In this document: positions 42,991 through 54,088 of the stretch, piece after piece | Layout: the number at the start of each line of letters is the position of its first letter | Position numbering within the stretch: the first letter of the stretch is position 1 | DNA from: Macquaria australasica | Lineage: Eukaryota > Chordata > Actinopteri > Centrarchiformes > Percichthyidae | NCBI GenBank assembly: GCA_005408345.1 | Contig: SEMN01000041.1 | Location: 985,501 to 1,049,500 of the forward strand | Reading direction: 5' to 3' | Length of the DNA: 64,000 bases | Translations under genes and position numbers: made by a program | The notes under the pieces: generated by a model | The model's input: only the letters and a program-made list of their open reading frames with translations | What the model was told of the DNA's origin: nothing | Databases searched by the model: none

Positions 42991-45900
42991 CTGGAGTCAC
43001 ACAGAAGGCACGGCAACTTTGATCATCAATTTCAACATTGATTTTATGCCATAACATACCAAGTGACCTCTGGTAAATCCATTAGACACAGAATATATCA
43101 CAGCATTTTTTGCCAACTCAGCTGCACATTTACAACTCAGCTAAACAAACAGAATTTTTTGTTGTGAGAATGGGAAACGGGCGTGGAAGAGGACACGGCA
43201 CTCTGCACAGAACATCTTGCATGTGGTTAGGGGTTCACACACAGAGTTATTACCGGGCTCTGTATGTCTGCATTACCTCCAGTATGTGGTTGAACTGGGC
43301 CTTGATCTCAAAGTAAGGTTTGGATTTCACGATGACTCTTTTGAGGGACTTTTGCAGCATCTGAACCCGGGCCTCAGCCTCCTGACAGGCGTGTGTGACG
43401 CGCATGTGCTCCCTCTCACTGCGGAGTCGCTCCTCCTCGGCTTCGTTCACCTGCGAGAGACATGCAGGAGCAGCGTCACCTCTTTTCCAAACTGCTGAAG
43501 TTAAAGGGGAACTCCATCGATTTTACACATCAAAGTCTGTTTACAGGTCTAGGGTGAGCACTACTGCATATGTGGAAAAAAGGCCAATGTAGCTCAAGGC
43601 TACATAATCTGCACACAGAATCTCCGAATGTAGGCGGCAGATTTTGACAGTGGAGAAGAATGTGTGGAATAAAAAAAAATACAATATCTCCGGTTGCGCT
43701 GTATCGATTTTGATCCTTTTATAACTATCCATTGTGAGTCTGACAGTGTTATAAGAGTGCAATGCTAAATCGGTAGAGTACTCTTAACAAGACCACTGCT
43801 CGTTCGTACATGTAAAATGCTCAAATAAACAAGGTAATGGACTTACACTGATTAAGTTTCTTGTATTATCCTATGTCACTATCCACCAGGTTTTAGACGC
43901 GCTCTCATGTTTTGTTCTTTGTACTTTCCAATGAATGTTTTCCCTTGCTGGAAAACATGCATCATCCCATCTGAGACACCAGAACCATCCTGCCCCTACT
44001 GTACGTGGCCCACTCATACCAGGTCTGGTGTCATTTAACACCACTGTTTTATAGCATGTGTACCTCCTCCTCTGTGTTACCTTGGAGGTAGCGTGGTTGA
44101 GCATCTCCTGCCAGGTGGGATCCAGGGTGTTCTTGCCATCAGCCATCAGGCCCTGCTCTGCCACATAGACCATCTCCCTGGCAGCTGTGTGCATAGAAAC
44201 CGCTCTCTCGTAGCTCAAAGCTGCCTTCTGGGTCTCCTGCTGTGCCTACAGAGAGCAGACAAAACTTTTACAGCCTACAGAAGTGGAATATGACAGGGAC
44301 ATGACCCTCTGTTCTGTTAAGTCAAATTACAATCAGATCTCTGTCGAATTGTATTTGTAAATGATAGTTGTTGATTTGAAATGCTTCAAGTTTAAAGAAA
44401 TTAAGTCCATCAGGCCAGTAAATGTAGGAACAGGTAAGGTAAGTAAAGAAAAACTGTTGCCTTTAAAATAATTGTATTTAAATGTGTATATTTAACTGTT
44501 TACAATTTCCCATAAGGCAAATCTCACACAGCTAGTGCTCCTAAAGGGAAGAACAAGTATCTTGTATCCAAATTGTGTGTAGGACCAAAGGGTGAGGTTG
44601 CGTTTGCAGGTCCAAACCAAAGCAATAGTCAAGTCAATTGTATTTATATAGCCCAATATCACAAATCACAAATTCACCTGAAGTGGCTTTACAATCTGTA
44701 CAGCATATGACACTCTCTGTCCTTAGACCCTCAATTCAGATAAGGAACAACTATTAAAAAACCCTTTTAAAAAGGGGGAAAAAATGGAAGAAACCTCAGG
44801 AAGAGCAACAGAGGAGGGATCCCTCTCCCAGGACGGACAGACATGCAATAGATGCCGTTAGTACAGAATCGACAGTAAAATTACAGTTTGGACAATCAAG
44901 ATGATAAAGTTATGAATAGATTGTAACATATATGAAAAATGGATCTGGGAGGACGTTGAGCAACTGTAAATACAATTCACTTTGATGCATGTTTATATTT
45001 GGTTCATGCTGATTCACAGTGGCCAGTTACAAACAAAACAGGTGAAACTGTTTTCTCTTGCTCTAAGCAGAACTCCTGGATCTGGTGGGGACAAAGTGCC
45101 CAGTCTGAGGACACTTCACAAGGCCTTGCTTAGGTCATGTCTAGGCACTATATTCACTGAAGTATTGTAAACTCTTGCATCTCAATATAGTAAACTATAT
45201 TTCTGACAAAGAAGATTTCTTACATACTCCAGTCTCCCTTTTAAGCAACAATATTTTAACCGCATGGGACACATGTAAACATTGGTAGACACAGTAATTG
45301 TTTGTGTGTACCTCTTTTGCAAGGCGACGAGCTTCATAGTAGGGTCTTGCTTTCTCTATGCAGCCACCAAGCTGAGAGCTCTGAGCATTTAGCTTCCTGG
45401 CAGACTCTGTGAGGATCTTCCGGTACCCTGATCTGGCATCCTGGATGGTTAATGCATGAAAATGACAAGATTAGACTTACCTGTAATGGGATGACTGATT
45501 AGATTTCACACAGGAGTATGACTGCAAGTGAGCAATCACTTCACTGAGAATCAAACTATCAGCAACAATACGTTTTCCATTTTAAAAGTTCTGACTTTTA
45601 CAGACCTTATGCTTAAAGATATTGAAAGCCAAATTATATTCATTAGTAGCTTCAGGGTAGACTACTAAAATATTTAACAACAGAGACAGACTCTCAAGCA
45701 ATTCCCAGGGTGGTAGTAAATGTTCTTTTCACATTCTCATGAGTTTTGTTTCAAAATCAAAGCGTTTTTATTCAATCTGTTTTCCATATTTTTCAGTCAT
45801 GTGCAGGAAGACTGAACAAATGTGCCTTATTGGGTGGAAAGTGTATGTGTTACTAAGAAATGTGTATTTATACTTACATCCAACTGCAGTTCTAGTCTGT

Positions 45901-46680
45901 TGATTTCTGCGCTGGCTTCATTGAGATGCTCTAACTCCTCCTGTGGGAAAAATAAAAAATGATGTTCTGCTTTAGGAGCTTATTAACAACTAGAAAAAAT
46001 AAACTTGTATATGCTTCCAACACATCCAGTATGGGTGAAATTAGCTCTGGTTTGTATCTCATACATTATCATTACATTTAAATGTAATAACGCTGCAATT
46101 GTTTCAATGTAATGGTAATGCAAGCGAGGCACAAACTGGGGCTGTAATGAAATGTACTTTACAGGTATGTTACTATGGTGCAATTTTGTCACAAATGACG
46201 AGATAATCACTTTTGATCTGACAACCGGATCTGCACAGACTACAGTATTAGGAAATTAACACAAATCACAAAAAAAGAAATCATCAAAATGTTTTTATTC
46301 CGACACATAACTACCTCTCAGCTAGGCTTAAACCAAAAGTAATCCAGTATTATCCACCCGGGTACCGTTAACAACACTTGCAGCCTGGCTGATTAACATG
46401 TCAGCCTATTTTAAGGTAGGTTATAATGACAACAGGGCTCTGGTACCTGGATTCTGGGGTCCAGTTCCTCCTCGTAGGGACTGTGCAATTGCTCTCCCAC
46501 GCTTTTTTGTTTTTCACCTTCCTCTTCATCGCAGGTGTCTCTGAGGGTCGCCTCTAGTGTGTTTCCATTCGTTTCGACAGCTTTGACCTCCTCGTCCCCA
46601 CCGGGAATAAGCTCCCTCCAATCCCCCGCATCCGACTCCCCAGACCCGGCGGGGCTCTCTCGCAAGTCGGCCGGCTCCAT
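42445..46680 (-). CDS. sh3bp5l: SH3-binding domain protein 5-like
   Basis: Member of the SH3BP5 family; SH3BP5 and SH3BP5L act as guanine nucleotide exchange factors for RAB11 through a long antiparallel coiled coil. Complete in six coding exons: 46447-46680, 45878-45940, 45312-45440, 44081-44245, 43277-43450, 42445-42990. They total 1311 bases, 436 residues; human is 393. All junctions are phase 0 with GT-AG ends. Residues 1-about 72 are acidic and poorly conserved. The coiled-coil region starts at EEELDPRIQ and includes CIEKARPYYEARRLAKE, LDPTWQEMLNHATSKV, VNEAEEERLRSEREH and YSIALRNLEQISEQIHA. The C-terminal tail keeps RSSPVGAE, ASDLEKYDSIEHL and the terminal RSFSL, which separate SH3BP5L from SH3BP5. 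The tail carries extra Glu/Lys/Arg-rich sequence that explains the greater length. Confidence 0.95.
43277..43450 (-). CDS. sh3bp5l: sh3bp5l coding exon 5
   Basis: 58 codons, VNEAEEERLRSEREHMRVTH through IKAQFNHILE. Donor GTAATG. Confidence 0.94.
43503..43796 (-). repeat. Family B MITE-like repeat, internally deleted
   Basis: Reverse orientation: starts AAAGGGGAACTCCATCGATT and ends CGGTAGAGTACTCTTAA. Lies in an sh3bp5l intron. Confidence 0.7.
44081..44245 (-). CDS. sh3bp5l: sh3bp5l coding exon 4
   Basis: 55 codons, AQQETQKAALSYERAVSMH through LDPTWQEMLNHATSK. Acceptor CTGTAG, donor GTAACA. Confidence 0.94.
44633..44900 (-). mobile_element. LINE-like 3' end, reverse orientation
   Basis: Begins TCAATTGTATTTATATAGCC and includes GGAGGGATCCCTCTCCCAGG and ACGGACAGACATGCAATAGA, wording seen in many fish retroelement tails. 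Lies in the sh3bp5l intron between exons 3 and 4. Family not assigned. Confidence 0.5.
45312..45440 (-). CDS. sh3bp5l: sh3bp5l coding exon 3
   Basis: 43 codons including ILTESARKLNAQSSQLGG and CIEKARPYYEARRLAKE. Donor GTACAC. Confidence 0.94.
45878..45940 (-). CDS. sh3bp5l: sh3bp5l coding exon 2
   Basis: 21 codons, EELEHLNEASAEINRLELQL plus Asp. Donor GTAAGT. Too short for simple ORF calling. Confidence 0.93.
46447..46680 (-). CDS. sh3bp5l: sh3bp5l coding exon 1
   Basis: 78 codons from MEPADLRESPAG to EEELDPRIQ, with purine at -3 of the ATG. Donor GTACC. Confidence 0.92.
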
Positions 46681-47130
46681 TCCAGGCCGGCAGCGCGTTA
46701 GCTACGGCTGGAGCAACTAGTGGACGCGATGGCTAATTAACCCAGAAAGCCCGGTCCTATCAACAACAATTGAGGGGTATTCAGCAGCGGTGGCGACTGT
46801 TGTTGAGTTTGCAATGTGCCATTATCAAACCGCACCGAAACACGGACCCACTGGCGCTAGCCTCGCCTGCAGCCTAGCACGCTAACTGCTAATTTAACGG
46901 TTGCTTAGCAGCAAACCGGCGAGAACAAATAGCCACGGTGACACGAAAAGTAAAAGGAGGCCCATCAGTATGTCCTCCCCCGACCCCACAATCACATCAC
47001 ATCACATGTGGGGGGTTTTTTTTCCCCTCCATCTCTTACCGGTTCTCCATTGCTGTAGCTAGGCTAGCTAGCTAGCGGTTTCGGTCTCACGTCATCATTT
47101 ACAAACGAAGTAAACGGACGCGCTGCGACG
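46681..47130 (-). promoter_or_regulatory. sh3bp5l: sh3bp5l 5' untranslated region and promoter
   Basis: CpG-rich stretch upstream of the start codon. A donor GTAAGAG begins at 47039, suggesting a first exon upstream of 47040 spliced to an acceptor in 46700-46760, the best being a TTGATAG on the minus strand. Transcription start not determined. Confidence 0.5.
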
Positions 47131-47595
47131 TGTGGACCGGGGCGGCTGCCGTAGACGCGCCAGAGCGCGGAGACGTAAAATGAAACCAACTAATTCCTGT
47201 GATGGGCGACGAGCGCAAACTTGCACAGCTGATCTGTAACACGCCGCGTTTTGTCACTACCTTTCCAGAAATCTAGCGTTTCACTAGTGCTGTCGTTTTC
47301 CCCATTTTGTCCCTTTTACGTAGCATCTTATTCGACACTGTTCAACAGTATCATACGCGTTATTCTTTATCTGCGTATTTGGTGTCTTTGGGAGCTCTGC
47401 TAGAAGTTAAAATAATGTTCTGTGGGTCTGAATAATGTTTGGCTGCACAGATTGAGGTCGTAGTAACTTCCTATGTGGATGTTATCAACTGGTAATACCG
47501 TAGTGTATTAAATAATAAGAACTGAGAACATGGTTGTTGTTTTTTTCTGTAACTGAATTAAGCAGCTCATTAAAAAGCAAAATTGTGTATTGCTT

Positions 47596-47601
47596 TTTAT
47601 T
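47596..47601 (-). terminator. mgat1: Candidate polyadenylation signal of mgat1
   Basis: AATAAA on the minus strand, about 630 bases past the stop. It lies only about 0.5 kb before the sh3bp5l promoter, so the two genes are tightly packed in tandem. Confidence 0.45.
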
Positions 47602-48229
47602 CAGAAAATATACAAATACACAAATGTCGCAGTGTGCAAGGTAACAAACCTGCAAGGAGAATCATTAAACAAAATTATTGAATATTAAAATGTAAGCTGG
47701 AAGAACTGATTTTCATAAGACATAAACACTGAGAATCAAATAACAGATTATACTGCAGTTATGACCAGTCACCACCACCATAAGCAACCATACCACAAAT
47801 AATGTTTTCATATTTGTACCAGACATAAACAATTCACATACCAGAAATTGCAAATAATTTAAACAAAAGCGGCAAACTAGGTAATTGCATTGAATGCATT
47901 AATGAATGTCATGTGCACAATTAGCATAATATAAAAATAGATCTCTGGTGAATAACAGCAGTTATGTCTGACAAACTGTTTAGGCTGTATCCTACACTGT
48001 AAGAAATGTTCTGGAATAATGAAAAAGACCTGAGTGGCATTGGCAATAACCCCTACACCAGAAAGAGGGACAATCCATTCTGTATTATCAAGGACAATAA
48101 GCGAGAGTACATATCATTCATTCAAAGAGAAACTTTAAAAGACATCAGTCTTTGGTCTGGAATGCTTTCCCCAACTGACATTTAGAGATTAAAAAAAGGC
48201 TTCTTGCACATAGGCTTTCTTCTGGATCA
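47602..48229 (-). other. mgat1: mgat1 3' untranslated region
   Basis: AT-rich sequence between stop and the candidate poly(A) signal, no repeat and no reading frame of note. Confidence 0.5.
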
Positions 48230-48928
48230 TCAGCTCCAGGTGGTATCATACTGGCTCCATCCTGGAGGAGGGGCTAAGTAGATTCTCCGTCCTCTTGAGA
48301 TGAAACTGACAACCCCTCTGTATCCTGTCCTTGGGACTCCAGACTTCAAATCATCCATGATTCCCAGGTTTTTGGACGTCACTTTGAAACTGTCCTTACT
48401 TGAGTATTGAAGGCGGAAGGGCCCAGGTCCTTTAAGCTGTCCCTGCTTAACATCTTCATACGTAACCACGGGAGCACTGTAAACTTCCTTCTCAAAAACT
48501 TTTACGTACGTCTCCTCCTTCAAGTAACTCAGGTCTAACTTGGTGAAAGGCACAAATTCAGAATTCAGTTTAATGTAACGCAGATACTTGTCATAAAACT
48601 GACCCAGACTCACGCCTTGCCGGCCAAAGGTCAATGTTCGTGAGATCTCGGGGCGTATACAGGCACGGTTGCGGCGTTGCTCCGGCTGACGCATCCAGTC
48701 GTCCCAGAATGAAGCGGGCCACTTGGGCTCCAGCTCCTCCCACACCTCCTTGAGGAGCATCCATCCCAGACCGGGAAAGAAGTCTGTCCGGTAGAGCAGG
48801 TTAGCCTTGCCTGGATCCACGTATCCATCCCTGCCATTGTCATTCCATGCTGACACGCACCACAGACTGGGGTCGGATTTCAGGAGTGGCAGCAGGGCTC
48901 GGAAGTACTCAAAGAAATCTGGCGCCAC
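48230..48928 (-). CDS. mgat1: mgat1 coding exon 2 and stop
   Basis: VAPDFFEYFRALLPLLK through the C-terminal LAPPPGWSQYDTTWS. Acceptor TCTAG at 48929. Confidence 0.96.
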   Translation of the reverse strand: MAPDFFEYFRALLPLLKSDPSLWCVSAWNDNGRDGYVDPGKANLLYRTDFFPGLGWMLLKEVWEELEPKWPASFWDDWMRQPEQRRNRACIRPEISRTLTFGRQGVSLGQFYDKYLRYIKLNSEFVPFTKLDLSYLKEETYVKVFEKEVYSAPVVTYEDVKQGQLKGPGPFRLQYSSKDSFKVTSKNLGIMDDLKSGVPRTGYRGVVSFISRGRRIYLAPPPGWSQYDTTWS

Positions 48929-49769
48929 CTAGAGTAGGAGATAAATAATTAAATTTCAGTTTACATTACCCCTGTCAACAAGTGACATCAACTGTTTTAA
49001 GGATATGATAACAGCTGTGAAATTGGAACATATGCATTTTTTTCATTGATATATAAAATGCCGAAAATATAAATGTATCCATGGGCTACTTTATCTCATG
49101 TAACACGCATAAAAGCATTAATTATGATGTGATTACCTCCAGGTCATCCTCTACAATCACAACAGAGGAATGAGAAAAGGTCTTGAACACTTGGTTGAGA
49201 GCCCAGCGGTAATGCCTGGAGATTTTGTAGTAACCCTGAAACTTCTTGTGCTGTGGTTGCACAGAGATATCTGACAAGTCCGGCTGTTTCAGATGAGTTA
49301 CTTGATTTCCATAAGAACGAATCACCTCAGCAGTCTCGGGGTGTCCACAGTCCTGACTCACTATGATTGGGTAATGCTCTGCTGAAGGACGGTGCTGCAG
49401 GAGTTTGTCCAAGCAGCGCCCCACAGTGACCCTGTTACAGGCGATTACCAGGATAGGAATGACAGGCTGACGGGGGGTGACAACCTTTGGTCTTTCTCTG
49501 TTTGATGGATCCCACAGTGACTGATGATTCTGGATCTGCAGCAGGATTTCTTTCTGCACTTCAAGCTCCGCTTCGAACGCATTTGCCATTCGGAGCACAT
49601 CTCCCACCACGTCATTAGTTGGCTTTTCAGCCACTTCTATCTGCTGTTGGCCAGGCTTGCCCGGCTGGCCAGGTGGGGGTCTTCCCCACAGCAGCAGCAC
49701 CAGTATGGCGTTCCAGGTTATAAACAGGAACGTACCACAAAGAATGAGAGAGCCTCTCTTGCGGATCAT
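48230..49769 (-). CDS. mgat1: Alpha-1,3-mannosyl-glycoprotein 2-beta-GlcNAc transferase (GnT-I)
   Basis: Golgi enzyme that adds the first GlcNAc to Man5GlcNAc2, opening the route to hybrid and complex N-glycans (CAZy GT13). Two coding exons, 49137-49769 (211 codons) and 48230-48928 (232 codons and stop), joined in phase 0, give 443 residues against 445 in human. The start is the first true ATG, encoding MIRKRGSLILCG, with G at -3. Residues 1-5 form a basic cytoplasmic tail and about 6-28 a signal anchor. The catalytic domain shows IPILVIACNRVTVGRCLDKL, PIIVSQDCGHPETA, FQGYYKISRHYRWAL, the metal-binding EDD at 207-209 (VEDDLE), DPSLWCVSAWNDNG, LYRTDFFPGLGWML, FWDDWMR and CIRPEISRTLTFG. Complete and apparently functional. 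In human the coding region is one exon; here an intron falls just after VEDDLE. Confidence 0.97.
49137..49769 (-). CDS. mgat1: mgat1 coding exon 1
   Basis: Start codon through VEDDLE; donor GTAATC at 49136. Preceded by untranslated sequence 49770-50054, whose acceptor CAG lies at 50055-50057. Confidence 0.95.
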
Positions 49770-50139
49770 GGCCCAGAAAACCAAAGGGAGGGAGGGGGTT
49801 CAAGAGGACAGGGTCTGAATAGAAAGACGTGTCCTTGATACAGACAATAGGAATGGGATATGGGAAGGGCACCCTGTGTATCATCACAATTGCATGATCA
49901 GAGATCTGGCGCCGCTGTGCAGTAACTAAAGTTATAAGGACACAATACAGTGTCAAAGAAGGCAAAGATGGAGGACATATGATGAAGGGCAGGACTCATC
50001 TTGGAGAAAAGTTGTGATTCTGGCAGATCCTCAACTTTCAATATCCTCTTCCACCTGAAATAATAAGAACATAATGTGCTTTAAGAAAATAAAGTTTGCA
50101 ATAAAAGTCACTACAAAGTGGAAGTAACACGTAAGCAAC

Positions 50140-50140
<1 letters not shown>

Positions 50141-50174
<34 letters not shown>
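50141..50174. repeat. Poly-A run of about 30
   Basis: Homopolymer A in the mgat1 5' intron, followed by a GAAA-rich stretch. Confidence 0.9.
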
Positions 50175-50175
<1 letters not shown>

Positions 50176-50464
50176 AAAGAAAGAAAAAGGAAACCAGTAA
50201 ATCAGGCAAATTTATGTTAATTTCCGTTTCGGAGGAAGTTGCTCCATGTGAACTGGAGTGCTGATTCACCGAACTGTCTCTGATCGATTTTCCTCTTATC
50301 ACCTGTGGCCGCATCGCCAAATAAGCCAAACTGCGTGCTAGTAAGACTGAAAAACAACTACAACAGCCGACTTTCGACCTCGCTCCTGCTCGACAGACAG
50401 GTTACACTCGACAGACTGTAAATACTGTAGCCTGAAGGAGGAGCGTGTTGAAATTAGCCCTTAC

Positions 50465-50640
50465 CTTGACAGCGGGACTACTTCTTCCTCCTGTTGCCAT
50501 TTCTCCGCCGTTTCTTCGATGACAGCCGGCAAAGTTAAACGACAGGAGCCGGCGTAAAACTGTTACCTTGTTACTTTCCCGGCTATTAACGCAACTTAAC
50601 GTCCTTTAGTTTCTCTCGTTTCTCGCAAGACTGGAAGAGG
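50465..50640 (-). promoter_or_regulatory. mgat1: mgat1 untranslated first exon and promoter
   Basis: Donor GTAAGG starts at 50464 and pairs with the acceptor at 50055, placing a noncoding first exon upstream of 50465 in CpG-containing DNA that ends at a GGA repeat (about 50637-50660). The right boundary is a guess. Confidence 0.5.
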
Positions 50641-51060
50641 AGGAGGAGGAGGAGGAGAAAAAGTAACACGACGACTTCCTGGGCAGCGGGCAGTCACGGG
50701 AAGTCCCGCCCTGACTGTCACCTTGAGATATTACGCAACACTTTGCCGTCTGGGCTAATTAAACAGCCTTTTAAAGATTTGCTGTCTGCTTTCAGACACC
50801 GCGGCTTCAGAACAGAAACAAAAAGCAACAACAACAAAAGATGTGTATTTTAATTTAATAGAGGCCTGGCTAATGTAACTTTCAGCTTGAGCTGTGGAGG
50901 AAGTGCATGCAGAATTTGCATCGGTCTCGGGGGGAAAAAGGCAAATGTGTTTTGGTTCAGTTCTTCTGTCTACCTGATGACAAAGCTTGCAGTGGAGCTG
51001 TTTTTATATATTTTTATTTTTTTAAGTGGACTGTAACTAAGTACATTAACTACTGTACTT

Positions 51061-51467
51061 AAAGGAAAAGTTAGACATTTGGGGAAACATTTGGCTCTGT
51101 CTAAATGTAACAAAACATGCCTACCAGCACCTTAAACCCTATAATTAACACATTGTATATACGTCGTTTATTGAATAGTACAAAACAAACTGGGTGTAAA
51201 AACCACAATCAGCAGTTTTATGGGGGTTTATGTGCTGAACTATATTTTGGGTGGTACCTGTTGCCAGGCAACCAGGGGACTACAGTAAGTGACTGGTTCC
51301 AGATAGTGTTGGGCACATAATGAATGGCAACGTTTTAATGTGTTACGTTTATACATATTTAACAAGACAAAACATGTCAATTAGTGAGATTTAGAGGTGC
51401 AGACATGTGGATTTTTATCTTTTATCTTTTCCCCTGTTTCCAGTTTTTTATGCTAAGCTGGTCAGAG
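51061..51467 (+). repeat. Family A MITE-like repeat, diverged copy
   Basis: Starts AAAGGAAAAGTTAGACATTT, with the internal CTACCAGCACCT, GTTGCCAGGCAACCAG and CCCCTGTTTCCAGT blocks typical of the family. Internally deleted and directly abutting a family D repeat. Confidence 0.65.
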
Positions 51468-52015
51468 CTTTTACTTCAGTAAAAATACCACAGTGTAGAA
51501 ATACCCTGTTTCACGTAAAAGTCCTGCACTGAAAAATGTACTTAAGTAAAAGTACAAAAGTAGCCTATTAGCATTAACATATACTTAAAGTAGGCTAGTA
51601 AAAGTAGGCTACTCATTATGACAAATGGATCGTTTCAAAATAATATATCTTATATTATATTATGTTATATCATTATCTTATATTCTAAGCCAGTGTCTTG
51701 GTCAAGGGCCCTGACAGGAGAATTAACCTAACATACATGTTTTTGATGGCATGTTTTTGTTGCAGCTGGTAAAGGTGGTCATTTATTAGTTTATTATATT
51801 TTGTAGGTCTATTAATAGTCTGACTCTGCAAAGTAGCTAGTAACTAAAGCAGTCAAAATAAATGTAGTGGAGTGAAAAGTACAATATTTGCCTTCAAAAT
51901 GTAGTGGAGTAGAAGTATAAAGGAGCATAAAATGGAAGTACTCAATTTAACCACCACAAAATTGTACTTAAGTACAGTATTTGGTTAAATGTACTTAGTT
52001 CCATTCACTACTGCC
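51468..52015 (+). repeat. Family D dispersed repeat
   Basis: Contains ACGTAAAAGTCCTGCACTG, TACTTAAGTAAAAGTAC, AATGTAGTGGAGTGAAAAGT and an end near ATTCACTACTG. Downstream of the unrecognised gene. Confidence 0.7.
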
Positions 52016-52547
52016 AATAATGATAATGTAACTGACATGCATTGTTCTGCTGCATAATGGGTACTTTTACTTGTGATACTGTGAATTTTGCTGATAAAAC
52101 TTCACTTTTGAATACTTTGAATGCAAGACAGAGTACTTTTAGATTGTCGTACTGCTACTTTTACTAGGGTAAAAGAACTGAATTACTTCATTCACCACTA
52201 TTTCAGTGACAGCAATCATGAATTTTACTCTTTTACTTCCAAATGGAAATTTTATTCAACAATGTTTGCAAAATACCTTTTGTGCAAAACATACAGGGTA
52301 AGCTCAAAAATGAAATGTACCGCCGTTATTTTAACTATCCACAAGGAGGCCTAGAATACTTAAAGTAAATAGGACTACAAACAGTGCATGTGTTTCATGT
52401 TTCAACGGTTCTTGTTACAGTATCGCTTATCTTTAAGTACTAAAGCAAAAGAAATGCTCTAAAAACAACCAATTTTTTTATATCACTGGGTTGAAGTCCA
52501 ATGTGGGTTGTGCTTTGTGAAAGCCAAGTAAAATTCAATAAATAAGG

Positions 52548-53536
52548 TTAGATCACAGTGTGTATTTTTGGTGCTGAGGCCTTGGACTCTCTCTTAGTCA
52601 GGTCTGTCCTCTGTGATCCGTTGTTCAGAGCCAGAGTTGTCCTTGGTGGAGGAGGTGAGGTCAGTGGGACTCTGGATTTGTCCATTTGCCTGAAAGAGGA
52701 CATATGCAATGATTCTATATAATTTATAATAAATAATATAGTAACATAAATTGTGTGTGCTCATTTTAATAAAGTTTTAGAACGCTCACATGCAGGGCGT
52801 CATTTTTGAAGTTTTTCTCATCATGTTGGCTCTGCAGATGCTGTGGCGCATCATCAGGGCTGCTGCTGGACCTACACAACACCGCCAGCTTCAAAAACAT
52901 AAAATCTGACACCAGAGCAGTCAAAGATAAGCAGGTGCTCTTCAGTGTTGACCAGCCTGTTAACACAAAAGACGGTATTTGTCCTGCATTTCCCATCAAA
53001 CACGGATATGTTATGGACACTTTTAAATTGCCACCTGGGAATTCACTGCTTTCCTGAACAAACACTATTTTACAGATGTGTGCAGCATATGTTTCGTATT
53101 TAATCATTTGAGAGCATTTGTCTATTCCAGGCAGGTTAGATGTCAGTCTGCGTGCCAGCTGACGCACCAGCGCGTTTTGGATACCAGGCACGGCTGAGTG
53201 CGCGTCACCTGAGGATTGCAATAGTTTTGCACGACATAAACTGTGAATTTCCTTGGAATCTTTTTCTCGCAGCACTTTACCATCCACCCGGGGCGATTTA
53301 TAAGCCACAGTCAGTCTTCTTCCCACCACAACACGCTCTCCTTGGAGAAAAGCCTCCCACGCTGACGTCTGGTTTGACCGGGTGCGCTCAGCTGGCGAGT
53401 CGCGCACCACCCCGCCGGCCAGTCCGAGGCTGTAAACCGAGGTGGCAGGCCGCTTGGCCGGCGGATTCCTGGTCCAAAAATTCCCCCGACACCGGAGAAC
53501 AGCAGACAAGGCAGAGGCGGAGGGAGTGGAAGCCAT
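52548..53536 (-). CDS. Unrecognised gene, two splice models
   Basis: I do not recognise this protein. The ATG at 53536 is the first ATG of a long open frame and begins MASTPSASALSAVLRCRG. Model 1 uses exons 53209-53536, 52790-52871 and 52548-52689 (184 codons with stop, 183 residues). It needs a donor CAG|GTGACG at 53208 and an acceptor GTGTAG at 52872. Its last exon stays open past the model 2 stop and reads SRVPLTSPPPPRTTLALNNG then KRESKASAP. Model 2 keeps 52790-53536 as one 249-codon exon joined to 52594-52689 (280 residues). Both share the 52789 donor and 52690 acceptor. I favour model 1: the segment retained in model 2 (about 52872-53208) looks like translated intron, hydrophobic and low in charge. 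The N-terminus is Ser/Arg-rich without acidic residues over about 40 positions, as in some mitochondrial presequences, but this is weak. Ser/Thr/Pro-rich tail suggests disorder. It lies between mgat1 and the RING gene on the same strand. Confidence 0.55.
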
Positions 53537-53751
53537 AGTGGTCGATAATATACACAACAGACCGTTCTTGATTTAGGACTTTCTCCTTTTAGGTTTCTAA
53601 TGTTCAGCCTCTACCCAAGCAGTCACATAACGTATAAAGGTTAATGTGCGTAAGAAGTGGATTGGGGGGGGGGTCTTTTCTGCTGTGGTCAATGCGACCA
53701 TACTTGCCTCGATAGTTCAGGAGGGGGGCTCAGGTGGGTGTGTCTTTAGGC

Positions 53752-54088
53752 AATGGTGGGGAAAGTACTCATAACACTGTGAAAATACAAGTAAAAGTCC
53801 TGCAGAAGTATAATAAGTAAAAGTACTCATTATAGCCAACAGAATTACCCCTTTCAGAGTGTTATAATATATACAATGTTGCATTATTGCATTATTATAG
53901 GTGCTTTAACATGTACCAAGCACCATTTTAATGTTGTGTTTGTTCAAGGTGGAGCTACTTGAAATTATGTTATATTGTTGTGTAGTTTAATCTATAACAA
54001 TGCATCATATTTTGTGAGCTGATCACAGTGGTGGAAGGTAACTAAGTACATTTTGGTTACTCAAGTAATAGTTTTGAGATACTTGTAG
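53752..54088 (+). repeat. Family D dispersed repeat
   Basis: Starts ATGGTGGGGAAAGTACTC, contains AAGTAAAAGTCCTGCAG and ends AGATACTTG. Upstream of the unrecognised gene. Confidence 0.65.

Larger units (their letters stand above)
50660..52547. other. Spacer between mgat1 and the unrecognised gene
   Basis: Largely filled by the abutting family A (51061-51467) and family D (51468-52015) repeats. The last few hundred bases may be 3' UTR of the unrecognised gene; an AATAAA on the minus strand lies at 52251-52256. Confidence 0.55.

Noticed and set aside
49770..49784. Five extra N-terminal codons for mgat1
   Set aside because: The upstream codon is TTG, not ATG. The first true ATG at 49769 matches the family's short cytoplasmic tail.
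53140..53538. 132-codon plus-strand frame opposite the unrecognised gene
   Set aside because: No domain, no splice support, and the minus-strand frame has a better start and coherent downstream exons.
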